Shown here: positions 34,917-43,293 of the stretch, piece by piece
Numbering within the stretch: the stretch's first letter is position 1
How the letters are laid out: each line of letters begins with the position of its first letter
From: Campylobacter anatolicus
Lineage (GTDB): Bacteria > Campylobacterota > Campylobacteria > Campylobacterales > Campylobacteraceae
Assembly (NCBI RefSeq): GCF_018145655.1
Contig: NZ_JAGSSY010000003.1
Span: 186,001 to 250,000, forward strand
DNA: 64,000 nt
Direction of reading: 5' to 3'
Notes under the pieces: model-generated
The model's input: only the letters and a program-made list of their open reading frames with translations
What the model was told of the DNA's origin: nothing
The model's database searches: none
Made by a program: the position numbers and the translations under genes

Positions 34917-36863
34917 TTAAATTTTTATGTAAATAAATTCAGGAGCTGCACTATTTGTCAATAAAAAATAGATAAAAGGGGGCTTAAATTTATAAAAATT
35001 CACATCATAAAACACCTCATTTATCTTTTGCATCAACTCATCAAAAGATAAATTTGTAGCACCAACATCTACTTTCGCCCACTTACCAGCTGGAATTTCG
35101 ACATAAGATAGTTCGCTATCATTACTGTGCGTGGCATAAATTTTATGCTCAATGTTACCATTTTCTAAAAATATAAATATGTCTTTTATATTGCTTTTTT
35201 GTTTTGACTTTAGAAAGTCTAAATTTTCAAATTTATGCGTTATAGCCAATCTCATTGGTTGTTGTTTTATCTCCTCAAATACTAGCTGATTTTGCGGTAA
35301 GATATTTAAATTTTGCCTATATGCTATGGGTGCTAAATTATAAGTTTTAGAAAAAGACCTTATAAACGTCTCATTGTGAGTAAAACCACACTTTTTAGCT
35401 ATCACACTTACTTTTTCATCGCTAAATTTAAGCAAGAATGCCGCACGTTCAAGACGATAGCTCCTTAAATATCCAGAGATATTGTCATTCATATAGTTTT
35501 TAAATACTCTTTGTATGTGAAATTTAGAGTATCCTGTTACTTTAGCGAGCTTCTCTATACAAAGCCCATCGTCGTCAATATTTTGCTTTATAAAAAGCAG
35601 TAATTTTTCTACATTTGCATTATAAAGCTTGTTGCTTGTCTTATAAATTTCTTGCATAGAGCTAACATCTTGAAATAAAACAGATATAGCAAATGGTGTA
35701 TTTTGACTAAGTGGTGCGGTAGTTATAATGTATTTCTTAGGCTCATTTATGCCAATATTTATATTAAAATATCGTATCTGGCTTGACGTGAGAGAGATCT
35801 CTAGCTCACTTACAAAGCCTTGCTTTTCATCATCTGTTAAAAACTTACTTAAATTTATACTGTTTTTTAGATTATTTGTATCTTTAAAATCATAAAAATT
35901 CTCAAACTCAGTGCTAGCAGAGATGATATCAAAGCTCTCGTTGCAGTTTATAAATATACCACTCACCTGTTTTGTAAGTATATCTTTAATATAATTTTTT
36001 TGCTCATCAAGCTGCTTTGAACTTGCATTGCTTTTGTTAAACCAAAATAAATTTATAAGCACATACATCAAAACACACAAAGCATATAGCAGTAAATTTA
36101 TAAAAAGATATTTACCAAGTTCACTTGCATAAAGCTCTTGGTTTTTTTCAAAAACAAGTTGCCAGTTTGTGTTTTTGATAGTAAATGCCACATACTTTTC
36201 ATTTGGCAAAGTGATGTTTTCAAATGATATAGTTTCATTTAAATTTGCAAAACTAGCTAGTATCTCGCCACCACTATTTATAAGATATAAATTTTTATCA
36301 TAAAGAGTCTGATACTCCTTAAAATAGCTCCGCATAAACTCAAACGGCTGTCCGCCGCAAAACACACCACGTTTACTGATTAGTTTAATAGGTGTGCAGA
36401 TAGAGACACTACGAAGCCCAAGTCGCATTGATATATAGGGATTTGAAGCGATAGTTGCACCAGCTTTTAGCGTATCATTATACCAGCCACGCGACTTTAA
36501 GTCATAGTTGTGTGGTGTGACATAATCATAATCTGAAATGTAAAAATTGCCATCATCAAGCCCCATTATAAGGTATGGAAAATTTGAACTTTGTTGAAAT
36601 TTATAAAGCAGTGGCTGTATTTGCGAGCTATCAGCAATATTTTCATTTTGTAAAAGACGTGCTATCTTTTCTATATCCTTAAAATTTGAACTAGCCCAAT
36701 CCTCTACCTTTGCGTGTATCCGTCCAAATAGCTCAGTCTCATACCGTCTGATGTTATCTTTTAACAGGTTATAGTTTAGATAGTAGTTTAGTCCAAGAAA
36801 AAGTAAAAATACAATACTAATAATTATAAAAAATTTACTATCTTTTTTGTTGAAAAACTGCAA
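34917..36863 (-). CDS. Membrane-spanning AraC-family regulator with extracytoplasmic Cache sensor
   Basis: A 648-residue one-component receptor. Membrane helix 1 is at about 11-29; residues about 30-248 form a periplasmic dCache-like sensor with SRGWYNDTLKAG (124-135) in the ligand-domain style; helix 2 is at about 252-274. The cytoplasmic part has a divergent PAS-like region (about 290-402), an AraC DNA-binding domain at about 418-516 (CIEKLAKVTGYSKFHIQRVFK and VSVIAKKCGFTHNETFIRSFSK), and a GyrI-like C-terminal domain (about 525-648). It lies upstream of and codirectional with the flavocytochrome operon, so it is probably its regulator, sensing a periplasmic acceptor or carboxylate. This is an unusual combination: most AraC proteins are soluble and most Cache proteins signal through kinases or chemoreceptors. 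Confidence 0.85.
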   Translation of the reverse strand: MQFFNKKDSKFFIIISIVFLLFLGLNYYLNYNLLKDNIRRYETELFGRIHAKVEDWASSNFKDIEKIARLLQNENIADSSQIQPLLYKFQQSSNFPYLIMGLDDGNFYISDYDYVTPHNYDLKSRGWYNDTLKAGATIASNPYISMRLGLRSVSICTPIKLISKRGVFCGGQPFEFMRSYFKEYQTLYDKNLYLINSGGEILASFANLNETISFENITLPNEKYVAFTIKNTNWQLVFEKNQELYASELGKYLFINLLLYALCVLMYVLINLFWFNKSNASSKQLDEQKNYIKDILTKQVSGIFINCNESFDIISASTEFENFYDFKDTNNLKNSINLSKFLTDDEKQGFVSELEISLTSSQIRYFNINIGINEPKKYIITTAPLSQNTPFAISVLFQDVSSMQEIYKTSNKLYNANVEKLLLFIKQNIDDDGLCIEKLAKVTGYSKFHIQRVFKNYMNDNISGYLRSYRLERAAFLLKFSDEKVSVIAKKCGFTHNETFIRSFSKTYNLAPIAYRQNLNILPQNQLVFEEIKQQPMRLAITHKFENLDFLKSKQKSNIKDIFIFLENGNIEHKIYATHSNDSELSYVEIPAGKWAKVDVGATNLSFDELMQKINEVFYDVNFYKFKPPFIYFLLTNSAAPEFIYIKI

Positions 36864-37199
36864 ATTTCATCCATTTGTAATATCTTAGACCATCATTATT
36901 ACAAAAATACTCTTTAAACTTATTTAATAAATTTAAATTTTGTAATCCTGCACAACATGATATTAGTAGCACAGCACCTTAAGATAGTAGTTAGAAAGGT
37001 CAAAGACAGTAATAAATGCCAGACTTGTCTTTATCTCTGCTTAGTGAAATATCACAGACGATAGGTTGAAAGTGGTATTTTAATTTAGATGGATTATAAC
37101 ACGATGAATAAGACAAAGCCTCTATCATAATGACAACTAAACCTTAGCTTGTAAATTTAAAATTTGTAAAAAGTCAAGCACCTGATGATATAATAGACT

Positions 37200-37378
37200 T
37201 TGGAGTTTACTCAGCCACAATTTGCAATAAAAGAGATAGCTGAAACTGTAGCCACAGGAGAATTAATGAAAGCTAATTTATAAAAAAAGGCAAAAGAATT
37301 TGATTGCCCAACGGATTATATTTGTTTAGATAGTTCATAAGTTAGAAAGTATATACGGAGATACAACCACCGCAAATA
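37200..37378 (+). pseudogene. Decayed plus-strand coding remnant
   Basis: In one plus-strand frame the sequence reads LEFTQPQFAIKEIAETVATG, then ELMKANL, stop, KKAKEFDCPTDYICLDSS, stop, VRKYIRRYNHRK, stop. Protein-like composition either side of two in-frame stops points to the C-terminal end of a lost gene. The parent family is not recognised. The rest of the 557-bp gap (36864-37420) between the regulator and atpB shows only short broken frames. Confidence 0.5.
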
Positions 37379-37385
37379 AAAATCA

Positions 37386-37415
37386 AAGTACATCTAAAAT
37401 CTAGATGCACTTTTT
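37386..37415. terminator. Terminator of atpB, possibly bidirectional
   Basis: AAAGTACATCTA and TAGATGCACTTT pair over 12 bp with one G-T wobble and a short loop; TTTTTAAATTTT follows on the plus strand and a T-rich stretch on the minus strand. It lies just past the minus-strand atpB stop. Confidence 0.65.
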
Positions 37416-37420
37416 AAATT

Positions 37421-38098
37421 TTAATGCTCCTCAATAGCAACTGCACCAGCCAGATAAACATAAGTTAGCATCATAAAGATGAATGATTGTAAAACTGCCA
37501 TAAGCGTTAGTAAAGCATACGCCGGTAACGGTGCAAACCAAGGTGCAAGTGTAAGCATAACCAAAAGGAACAAATCATCACCTTTAATATTGCCAAAAAG
37601 ACGAAAAGATAGGGATACAACACGTGATAGGTGAGATATGATCTCAACTAAAAACATAAGTGGTGCCAAAGCCTTGCTGGGCCCCATAAAATGGGCAAAA
37701 TACTTAGAAAATCCATTCTTTTTAATGCCTTCATAGTTATAATAAATAAAGACAATAAGTGCTAATGTAAGTGTTAAATTTAGGCTAGAGCTTGGCGATT
37801 CAAAGCCAGGTATGATACCTATAACATTTGAAAAAAATACTACAAAACCTATAGTCGCAACAAGTGGAACATACTTTCTAGCAAGTTCTTCACTACCTAG
37901 AGTATCTCTACCCATTGATAGAACGCCACTTAGATACGCCTCTACTATGTTTTGTAATCCACGTGGAACAAGTTGCATATTGCTAACTGACAGTTTTGCA
38001 ACTAAAACTACAATAAGTGCAACAAGACAAAAATGAAATGCATAGACAAATGCGTGGCTGTGATAAATCATATTTGAAAATAGAAATAAATCCTTCAT
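37421..38098 (-). CDS. atpB: ATP synthase F0 subunit a
   Basis: Membrane stator subunit of F1F0-ATP synthase that forms the two proton half-channels against the c-ring. The 225 residues are the epsilonproteobacterial length. Five to six helices are seen; the essential Arg lies in [18 protein letters not shown], and the C-terminal helix has [24 protein letters not shown]. As in other Campylobacter, atpB is isolated from the main atp operon. A hairpin terminator lies directly downstream, so it is monocistronic or at the end of a transcript. Confidence 0.96.
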   Translation of the reverse strand: MKDLFLFSNMIYHSHAFVYAFHFCLVALIVVLVAKLSVSNMQLVPRGLQNIVEAYLSGVLSMGRDTLGSEELARKYVPLVATIGFVVFFSNVIGIIPGFESPSSSLNLTLTLALIVFIYYNYEGIKKNGFSKYFAHFMGPSKALAPLMFLVEIISHLSRVVSLSFRLFGNIKGDDLFLLVMLTLAPWFAPLPAYALLTLMAVLQSFIFMMLTYVYLAGAVAIEEH

Positions 38099-38188
38099 GC
38101 CTAACCTTTTAAGAATTTTTGTGTGATTTTATCTAAAATTTGATTAATCTTTTTTTAAGGTCACTCAATTTTGGCAAATTTATTAACT

Positions 38189-38950
38189 TCACCCACAAAA
38201 ATAGTCATAAACTAACTTGACGATAGTCGCACCAACTACGATTAAAAACATCGTCCTTATAAATTTAATCTCTTTTTTGATAACCATATTTGAACCCACA
38301 TAAGCACCTAGCATCTGCCCTGCCCCCATAAGTAGCCCAACTATCCAAAGTACGTGTCCTGCGAGTAAAAATACACCAAGCGATACAACATTACTAATAA
38401 AATTTAAAAGCTTTGTATGAGCGACTGCTTTTTTCATATTTAAACCAATCAACATCACAAGTGCAAACGTCCAAAATGACCCAGCACCAGGTCCAAAAAA
38501 GCCATCATAAAAGCCTAAAATCATTCCAAAGATGATATAAAATACCTTTGAGTTCATCCGTGAAGCTCTATCGCTTTCACCTACTTTTGGCATAAAAAGC
38601 GTGTAGATAAAGATAGCAATGAGTAAAAACGGTATGATAGTTTTTAAAAAATTTGGATCAAGCAAAAGGATAAGTGCTGCACCGATAATAGCACCGATAA
38701 AGGTAAAAATAATACCCCAAAATGCCTCTTTGTAATTAATCATCCCTTTGCGAGTAAAATTTAAAGCAGCTGTGAAGCTACCAAATGTTCCTTGAAGCTT
38801 GTTTGTGGCAAGGGCTACGTGCGGGGGCACGCCCATAGCCATAATCGCCGGAAGTGTAATAAGTCCACCACCACCAGCTATCGCATCAACAAAACCACCT
38901 AAAAATGCGGCACCAAAAAATACAAAATAGGCAAAAAGATCAAATTCCAT
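38189..38950 (-). CDS. TSUP (TauE/SafE) family membrane permease
   Basis: A 253-residue polytopic protein with about eight helices in two repeats. The family motifs are clear: GGFVDAIAGGGGLITLPAIMAMGVPPHVALATNKLQGTFGS in the first half and GFYDGFFGPGAGSFWTFALVMLIG then AVAHTKLLNFISNVVSL in the second. TSUP proteins move sulfur-containing or organic anions; the substrate here is unknown. It is preceded by sodC with a hairpin between and shows no functional link to atpB downstream. Confidence 0.9.
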   Translation of the reverse strand: MEFDLFAYFVFFGAAFLGGFVDAIAGGGGLITLPAIMAMGVPPHVALATNKLQGTFGSFTAALNFTRKGMINYKEAFWGIIFTFIGAIIGAALILLLDPNFLKTIIPFLLIAIFIYTLFMPKVGESDRASRMNSKVFYIIFGMILGFYDGFFGPGAGSFWTFALVMLIGLNMKKAVAHTKLLNFISNVVSLGVFLLAGHVLWIVGLLMGAGQMLGAYVGSNMVIKKEIKFIRTMFLIVVGATIVKLVYDYFCG

Positions 38951-39025
38951 AATAATGCTTTAAATAAATATTAAAGAGTAAATTTTACAATAAATTTTAA
39001 AAATTTTAGATAAAATATGTAATTT

Positions 39026-39047
39026 ATGAGCCTTTTTCAAGGCCCAT
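39026..39047 (-). terminator. Terminator of sodC
   Basis: ATGAGCCTT (39026-39034) and AAGGCCCAT (39039-39047) pair with one A-C mismatch; on the minus strand the loop is GAAA, a GNRA tetraloop, followed by AAATTACATATTTT. It begins 15 bp past the sodC stop. Confidence 0.6.
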
Positions 39048-39061
39048 GAGTAGTTTGGTTA

Positions 39062-39595
39062 TCAATTTATTACGCCACAAACCATTCTGGCACCGCCACC
39101 ACCTAGTGGCTTTGGATGATCACTATGGTTATCGCCACCAACGTGTATCATTAGCGAATGTCCTTTTAACTCATCAACACTCTTAATCTTTGGAGCTAAA
39201 ACAGGATAAACAGCGTTACCATCAGCGTCTACGTAAAGTGCCGGTAAATCACCTTTATGTCCGTTGTCATCCCAAGAAAATGAGTGCTTTTTGGTATCAG
39301 TTGGATCCCAGTGTCCGCCAGCTTTCATACCTACACCCTTCTCAGTTGAGCCACAATCAGGGTTAGTATGTACGTGAAATCCGTGAGCACCAGTTTCAAG
39401 ACCTTTTAAATTTGGGAAAAATGCAACACCATAGTTTGTATCAACGGCTACAACTTCACCAACAGCTTTGTTGCCTTCCAGGCTTAGTTGCTCCATAGAA
39501 ATAACCACGTGTTTACCAGCTTTTGGGTCAAAGTGCCCATCGTGTGCAAAAAGCATAGTTGCAACAAGTGCACTTAATAAAACTAGTTTTTTCAT
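39062..39595 (-). CDS. sodC: Periplasmic Cu/Zn superoxide dismutase
   Basis: Converts superoxide to peroxide and oxygen in the periplasm. The 177-residue precursor has a signal peptide (about 1-17, ending LFA), followed by the SodC core: [17 protein letters not shown] with copper ligands and the disulfide Cys, GGHWDP and H in TDTKKHSF in the zinc loop, [14 protein letters not shown], and [12 protein letters not shown] with the second Cys. C. jejuni lacks sodC as far as I recall, which argues for a different Campylobacter species. It is a single-gene unit with its own operator-like palindrome and terminator. Confidence 0.95.
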   Translation of the reverse strand: MKKLVLLSALVATMLFAHDGHFDPKAGKHVVISMEQLSLEGNKAVGEVVAVDTNYGVAFFPNLKGLETGAHGFHVHTNPDCGSTEKGVGMKAGGHWDPTDTKKHSFSWDDNGHKGDLPALYVDADGNAVYPVLAPKIKSVDELKGHSLMIHVGGDNHSDHPKPLGGGGARMVCGVIN

Positions 39596-39604
39596 TTATA
39601 CTCC

Positions 39605-39624
39605 TTAATAAAAAATTTTATTAA
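39605..39624. promoter_or_regulatory. Palindrome upstream of sodC, candidate operator
   Basis: TTAATAAAA (39605-39613), AA, TTTTATTAA (39616-39624): a perfect 9-bp inverted repeat abutting the AAGGAG ribosome binding site of sodC. Its size and AT pattern resemble Fur/PerR-type boxes, but the match is by eye, and AT-rich palindromes arise easily here. Confidence 0.35.
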
Positions 39625-39660
39625 TAGAAATTTATCATAAAATAGTAAAGATATGGTAAA

Positions 39661-40422
39661 TTATAAATTTAGCATTTTACGCACACGATCAAGCTCACCG
39701 CTTTGACCTATGCGATAGAGTGCAAAATCGTATTTTATAGGGTCTTTTGGATCATATTCACGTAGCTTTTGTGTTAGTTCTAAAACTGCTTTGAAGTCGT
39801 AACTTTTACGATTTATCAAGCCTAAATTTAGTGAAACTCTATGTGTATGTACATCAAGCGGCATAAGCAACTCACTCTTTGGCAATGTTTTAAACAAATT
39901 TAGATCAATATCACTATCTCGTACCATCCATCTTAGATACATATTATAACGTTTATAGGGCGATATTGGAGCGTTTTTAAAATCTCTACCAAAGAAAAAT
40001 TCATATCCGTCCGAGCGATAATCATTTAGCGAGTAAATAAATTTAATAAGGTCATTTATCCCATCTATCATCTTGCCATCTCGCTCAAAGCCGCTTTTTA
40101 CAATATCACATATATCTGCACTATTTTTTAACCGTGAAAGAGTAATGAAAATCTGCCTTACATCTTCGCAAGTTTGAAAGCGGTATTTATGAGTTTTTAA
40201 AATTTTAACAATAAAATCTTCACTCTCATCAAGCAAAGTAAAATCAAGAGAGTTTAAAAATTTAACTATAAGCTTAGCGTTACCGTAAGCAAATAATGCA
40301 CATATAAGCGAGATAAATGGGTCTTTAAATTTAGTAGCAACTTGCAGTGGATCTGGTGCATCAAATAGTGCTGTGCTGGTATTTTTCTCCAGCACGTAAG
40401 CATCTAAAATTTCTTTAAGCAT
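39661..40422 (-). CDS. TIGR02757 (DUF2400) family protein
   Basis: A 253-residue cytoplasmic protein of the TIGR02757 family, recognised from DPLQVATKFKDPFISLICALFAYGNA near the N-terminus and LYLRWMVRDSDIDLNLFKTLPKSELLMPLDVHTHRVSLNLGLI in the C-terminal half; the latter resembles helix-hairpin-helix DNA glycosylases. Function unknown; a DNA-repair role is a guess. ATG shares a base with the flgK stop (TAATG), so it is read from the flagellar operon. Confidence 0.85.
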   Translation of the reverse strand: MLKEILDAYVLEKNTSTALFDAPDPLQVATKFKDPFISLICALFAYGNAKLIVKFLNSLDFTLLDESEDFIVKILKTHKYRFQTCEDVRQIFITLSRLKNSADICDIVKSGFERDGKMIDGINDLIKFIYSLNDYRSDGYEFFFGRDFKNAPISPYKRYNMYLRWMVRDSDIDLNLFKTLPKSELLMPLDVHTHRVSLNLGLINRKSYDFKAVLELTQKLREYDPKDPIKYDFALYRIGQSGELDRVRKMLNL

Positions 40423-42293
40423 TATCTTTTTAGCGAAAGCAGAGTATCAAGCATCTCATCAACGGTTGTGATGATCTTTGCAGACGCTCCATAACTTGCT
40501 TGAAAACGTATCAAATTTGTAAGCTCTTCATTTGTGTCAACGCCACTAATAGACTGAAATTCCGATTGAGCGGTTTTTTGAAGTGATGTATTTGTATCGT
40601 TTGTTATGTTGTTTGACTCTGTATCGCTTGCGATATTAGTCGTAAGATAGCGATAATACCCCTCGATCGTCTCGTCACGATTTAGTGCTATGCCATTTGA
40701 ATAAAATGTAACCTTTTTATACTGAAGTTGCAACATCTCATTTGCTACTTTATTATTACCCACTATAGGTGTCGAGTAGGCACGTAGTTTTGTATGATCT
40801 TGAGTAAAGTCGTTATTTATATTTATGTTGCTAGCATTTGTACCATTGAAAAATCTATTAGTACCGATAACTCCTGGAAAATTTGTGCCTTTATCAACTA
40901 ATGCTATGCTGTATTGCCCCTGCAGTTGCTTTGGGATTATGCTAAAATTACCGATATTTTTTTGTTTATCATAATAATACGATGCGGTAAAATAGTCATT
41001 AACGTCATTTGTCATATTGTTGTCATTATTATCATCAGTATTTGAATTAAAATCATCAACAATAGAGTTGCCGTATGTAGTGTCATTCATCGTAGTTGTG
41101 CCATTTACATTTATTGTTTTACGAGCGATCTCTTTGCCTTGATTATCATAGACAATGACATCAAAACTACCATCTTGGATAACATTGCTAAAATTTCTAA
41201 GCGTTTTATCATCTTCAAGATAACTAAAATCATTACTAGATGAAATTTCTACAGCTGATTTTGAGTAGATATTATTTGTATTTACTATCAAAGTTTGAGC
41301 GAAAGTATCAAGATTATCTATATATTTTTGTATCATTCCATCGCTAAATTTTTGTGTGCTAGGGTCATAGTTACGACCGCGAAGATCAAGTGTTGCACCG
41401 ATCTTGCCATTTGTTATCTTATCCTCCATTGGTATGCGTTTGCCATCTTCACGCTCATAATAAATTTTAGTAAAGCCATTATTATCTTTAGTATCTAGCG
41501 AAAGTTTATGATAGTTTATCCCATCAACAACACTTACGCCACCTATATTTAAAGTATAGTATCTACCTTGATCGGTTATACCAGTATCGACTGTAGCGTC
41601 GCTTCTAAGATCACTTTTAAAAGATGAAATATTTACAAGTTTTGATAGTGCAAGTTCTAATTCATCGCGTTTATCTCTAAGATCATTGGCATTTATCTTT
41701 ATGCCTGCATCCGCCCCAGCTTCGACGCGTTGAATCTCCTTGTTTATGTTTGCGATCTGTTTTATCTTGTCATTGATCTCTTCAACATTTATCCGTATCG
41801 TCTCATCTACGTTTTTTTGTAAAGATGATAGTGTTTTTGCTGATTCATTCAGTCTTGATGTCATAACGCTAGTTAAATTTATTAAATTTATCTTTTGTGA
41901 TGCTTCGTCTGGATTAGAGGCAAAGTCGTTCCACGCACCAAAGTAATTTTGTATATCTTTTATTAATCCTTTGTCATCTAGGTCTGGAAAATTTTGTGCT
42001 ATCTCCTGAAGTATGCGTTGTTTATATTCGGTATTTTCTAAATTTGATGAAGCATTTTTTAATCTTGAATAGACAAACTCATCATGTATGCGTTTTATGG
42101 TATCTACTTGTGTGCCAGTGCCGACGCCACCTGAAACTGTATTCATAGCCATAGACGCAGACTGGACAACACGCTGTCTTGTATAATATGAGCTATCTGC
42201 GTTTGAAATATTATTTCCAGTTGTGCTTATCTGTAGCTGTGCGGCATTTAGTCCAGAGACACCAGTATTTAAAGACATAAAGATATTTGCCAT
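40422..42293 (-). CDS. flgK: Flagellar hook-associated protein 1
   Basis: HAP1, which joins the hook to the filament. The 623-residue sequence starts with FMSLNTGVSGLNAAQLQISTTGNNISNADSSYYTRQRVV, the flagellar rod/hook N-terminal motif, and ends with SGVDTNEELTNLIRFQASYGASAKIITTVDEMLDTLLSL, the matching C-terminal coiled coil. The middle is the variable surface region, Asn-rich around 400-440. It lies 2 bp after flgN, its probable chaperone, and ends the flgM-flgN-flgK run. Confidence 0.96.
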   Translation of the reverse strand: MANIFMSLNTGVSGLNAAQLQISTTGNNISNADSSYYTRQRVVQSASMAMNTVSGGVGTGTQVDTIKRIHDEFVYSRLKNASSNLENTEYKQRILQEIAQNFPDLDDKGLIKDIQNYFGAWNDFASNPDEASQKINLINLTSVMTSRLNESAKTLSSLQKNVDETIRINVEEINDKIKQIANINKEIQRVEAGADAGIKINANDLRDKRDELELALSKLVNISSFKSDLRSDATVDTGITDQGRYYTLNIGGVSVVDGINYHKLSLDTKDNNGFTKIYYEREDGKRIPMEDKITNGKIGATLDLRGRNYDPSTQKFSDGMIQKYIDNLDTFAQTLIVNTNNIYSKSAVEISSSNDFSYLEDDKTLRNFSNVIQDGSFDVIVYDNQGKEIARKTINVNGTTTMNDTTYGNSIVDDFNSNTDDNNDNNMTNDVNDYFTASYYYDKQKNIGNFSIIPKQLQGQYSIALVDKGTNFPGVIGTNRFFNGTNASNININNDFTQDHTKLRAYSTPIVGNNKVANEMLQLQYKKVTFYSNGIALNRDETIEGYYRYLTTNIASDTESNNITNDTNTSLQKTAQSEFQSISGVDTNEELTNLIRFQASYGASAKIITTVDEMLDTLLSLKR

Positions 42294-42295
42294 TA

Positions 42296-42718
42296 TTAAA
42301 CCCTTGATTTATATATATTATTCTTATCAATTGAGCCATATTCGCTAACACTTTCACCAAAGATCTTTTTACTAAGAGAATCAAAAAATCCTTTTACGGC
42401 TACAACGTGTTTTGCATACTCTTTATTTTTAGCGTATAATGTTTCGAGCTTTGAACGCATTAATACAAGTTTATCCTTTATCTCATCATCTAGCACATCA
42501 GTAAACGTAGTGGTGTTATTCTCTTTTGATACACGAACTAGCTCTGCATCAAGTGCCTTTTTAGTCGCTTCAAATTCTTTAACCAAAGCATTTTTCTTTT
42601 TTACGCTCTCGTCAACAGCTGAATGCTTAGCTTGTTTGATATTTTCTATATCTTGCGTAGTTATCTCTATAAGAGCGTCTATCTCGCATATGGCTTTGTC
42701 CAAATATCTCTTTAACAT
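42296..42718 (-). CDS. flgN: FlgN-like flagellar export chaperone
   Basis: A 140-residue all-helical protein, Lys/Glu-rich with long amphipathic helices (about 1-60 and 65-120) and no signal peptide. Sequence similarity to FlgN is weak in this group, so the call depends on position: it lies between flgM and flgK exactly as in C. jejuni. It would keep the hook-associated proteins FlgK and FlgL soluble and deliver them to the export gate. Confidence 0.75.
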   Translation of the reverse strand: MLKRYLDKAICEIDALIEITTQDIENIKQAKHSAVDESVKKKNALVKEFEATKKALDAELVRVSKENNTTTFTDVLDDEIKDKLVLMRSKLETLYAKNKEYAKHVVAVKGFFDSLSKKIFGESVSEYGSIDKNNIYKSRV

Positions 42719-42736
42719 TAACTTCCTTTAAATTTA

Positions 42737-42937
42737 TCAAGCAATTACTTCAGCTACTGCCTTTGCTGTCTTTGAGATGTCTATCTCGTAAGTACCATTT
42801 TGTATCGCTGATTTTATTGCACTAAATTTGTCGTTTACCTTAATCTCACTAGCCGAGATTTTAGGCTCTTTTTTGACGTTTGATTTACCAAATGTATTTG
42901 ACTGAATACTTGATTGTGAGCTTATTGAGCTTATCAT
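42737..42937 (-). CDS. flgM: Anti-sigma-28 factor FlgM
   Basis: A 66-residue FlgM that binds FliA (sigma-28) until it is exported through the hook. The C-terminal sigma-binding half shows KVNDKFSAIKSAIQNGTYEIDISKTAKAVAEVI, typical of the family; the N-terminus is disordered and Ser/Gln-rich (ISSISSQSSIQSN). It has its own sigma-28-type promoter just upstream, the usual feedback arrangement, in addition to read-through from flgI-flgJ. Confidence 0.88.
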   Translation of the reverse strand: MISSISSQSSIQSNTFGKSNVKKEPKISASEIKVNDKFSAIKSAIQNGTYEIDISKTAKAVAEVIA

Positions 42938-42967
42938 ATTGTTTCCTTTAAATTTTATTCAGCTATT

Positions 42968-42993
42968 ACATCGGCAAAATTTGATTTTTCTTA
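42968..42993 (-). promoter_or_regulatory. Sigma-28 promoter of flgM-flgN-flgK
   Basis: On the minus strand TAAG (42990-42993), 14 bp, then GCCGATGT (42968-42975), close to the TAAA-N15-GCCGATAT pattern of FliA promoters. It sits between the flgJ stop and the flgM ATG (42937). Confidence 0.65.
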
Positions 42994-43293
42994 AGCCTCT
43001 CGCTTTAAAAAATCATATAAAAGTTGTGAAAATCCAAGTCCACCACTTAACGCTCTACTCATCGTATCATTATACATTGACTTATATATGTCAGATCCAG
43101 CCGCTTTTGGAAAGAGCTGATTTTGCTCGTCATCTTTTAAAGCTATATCTAAAACGGCTTTTATCATAAACGACTCAAATGCATCAGTTTGTTCACGTAA
43201 ACGCTCATTATCTTGTTTTTGTTTTAAATTTTTTATCTCGTCTGCACTGATCGCGTTATATGCGTTTAACGCCATTGTGTTATCTATCTGCAT
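42991..43293 (-). CDS. flgJ: FlgJ-like rod-binding protein (short form)
   Basis: A 100-residue protein equivalent to the N-terminal rod-capping half of FlgJ: QTDAFESFMIKAVLDIALKDD, PKAAGSDIYKSMYNDTMSRALSGGLGFSQLLYDFL. The C-terminal muramidase domain of enterobacterial FlgJ is absent, as is usual in epsilonproteobacteria. ATG overlaps the flgI stop (TAATG). It would help assemble the rod through the peptidoglycan layer. Confidence 0.88.
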   Translation of the reverse strand: MQIDNTMALNAYNAISADEIKNLKQKQDNERLREQTDAFESFMIKAVLDIALKDDEQNQLFPKAAGSDIYKSMYNDTMSRALSGGLGFSQLLYDFLKREA

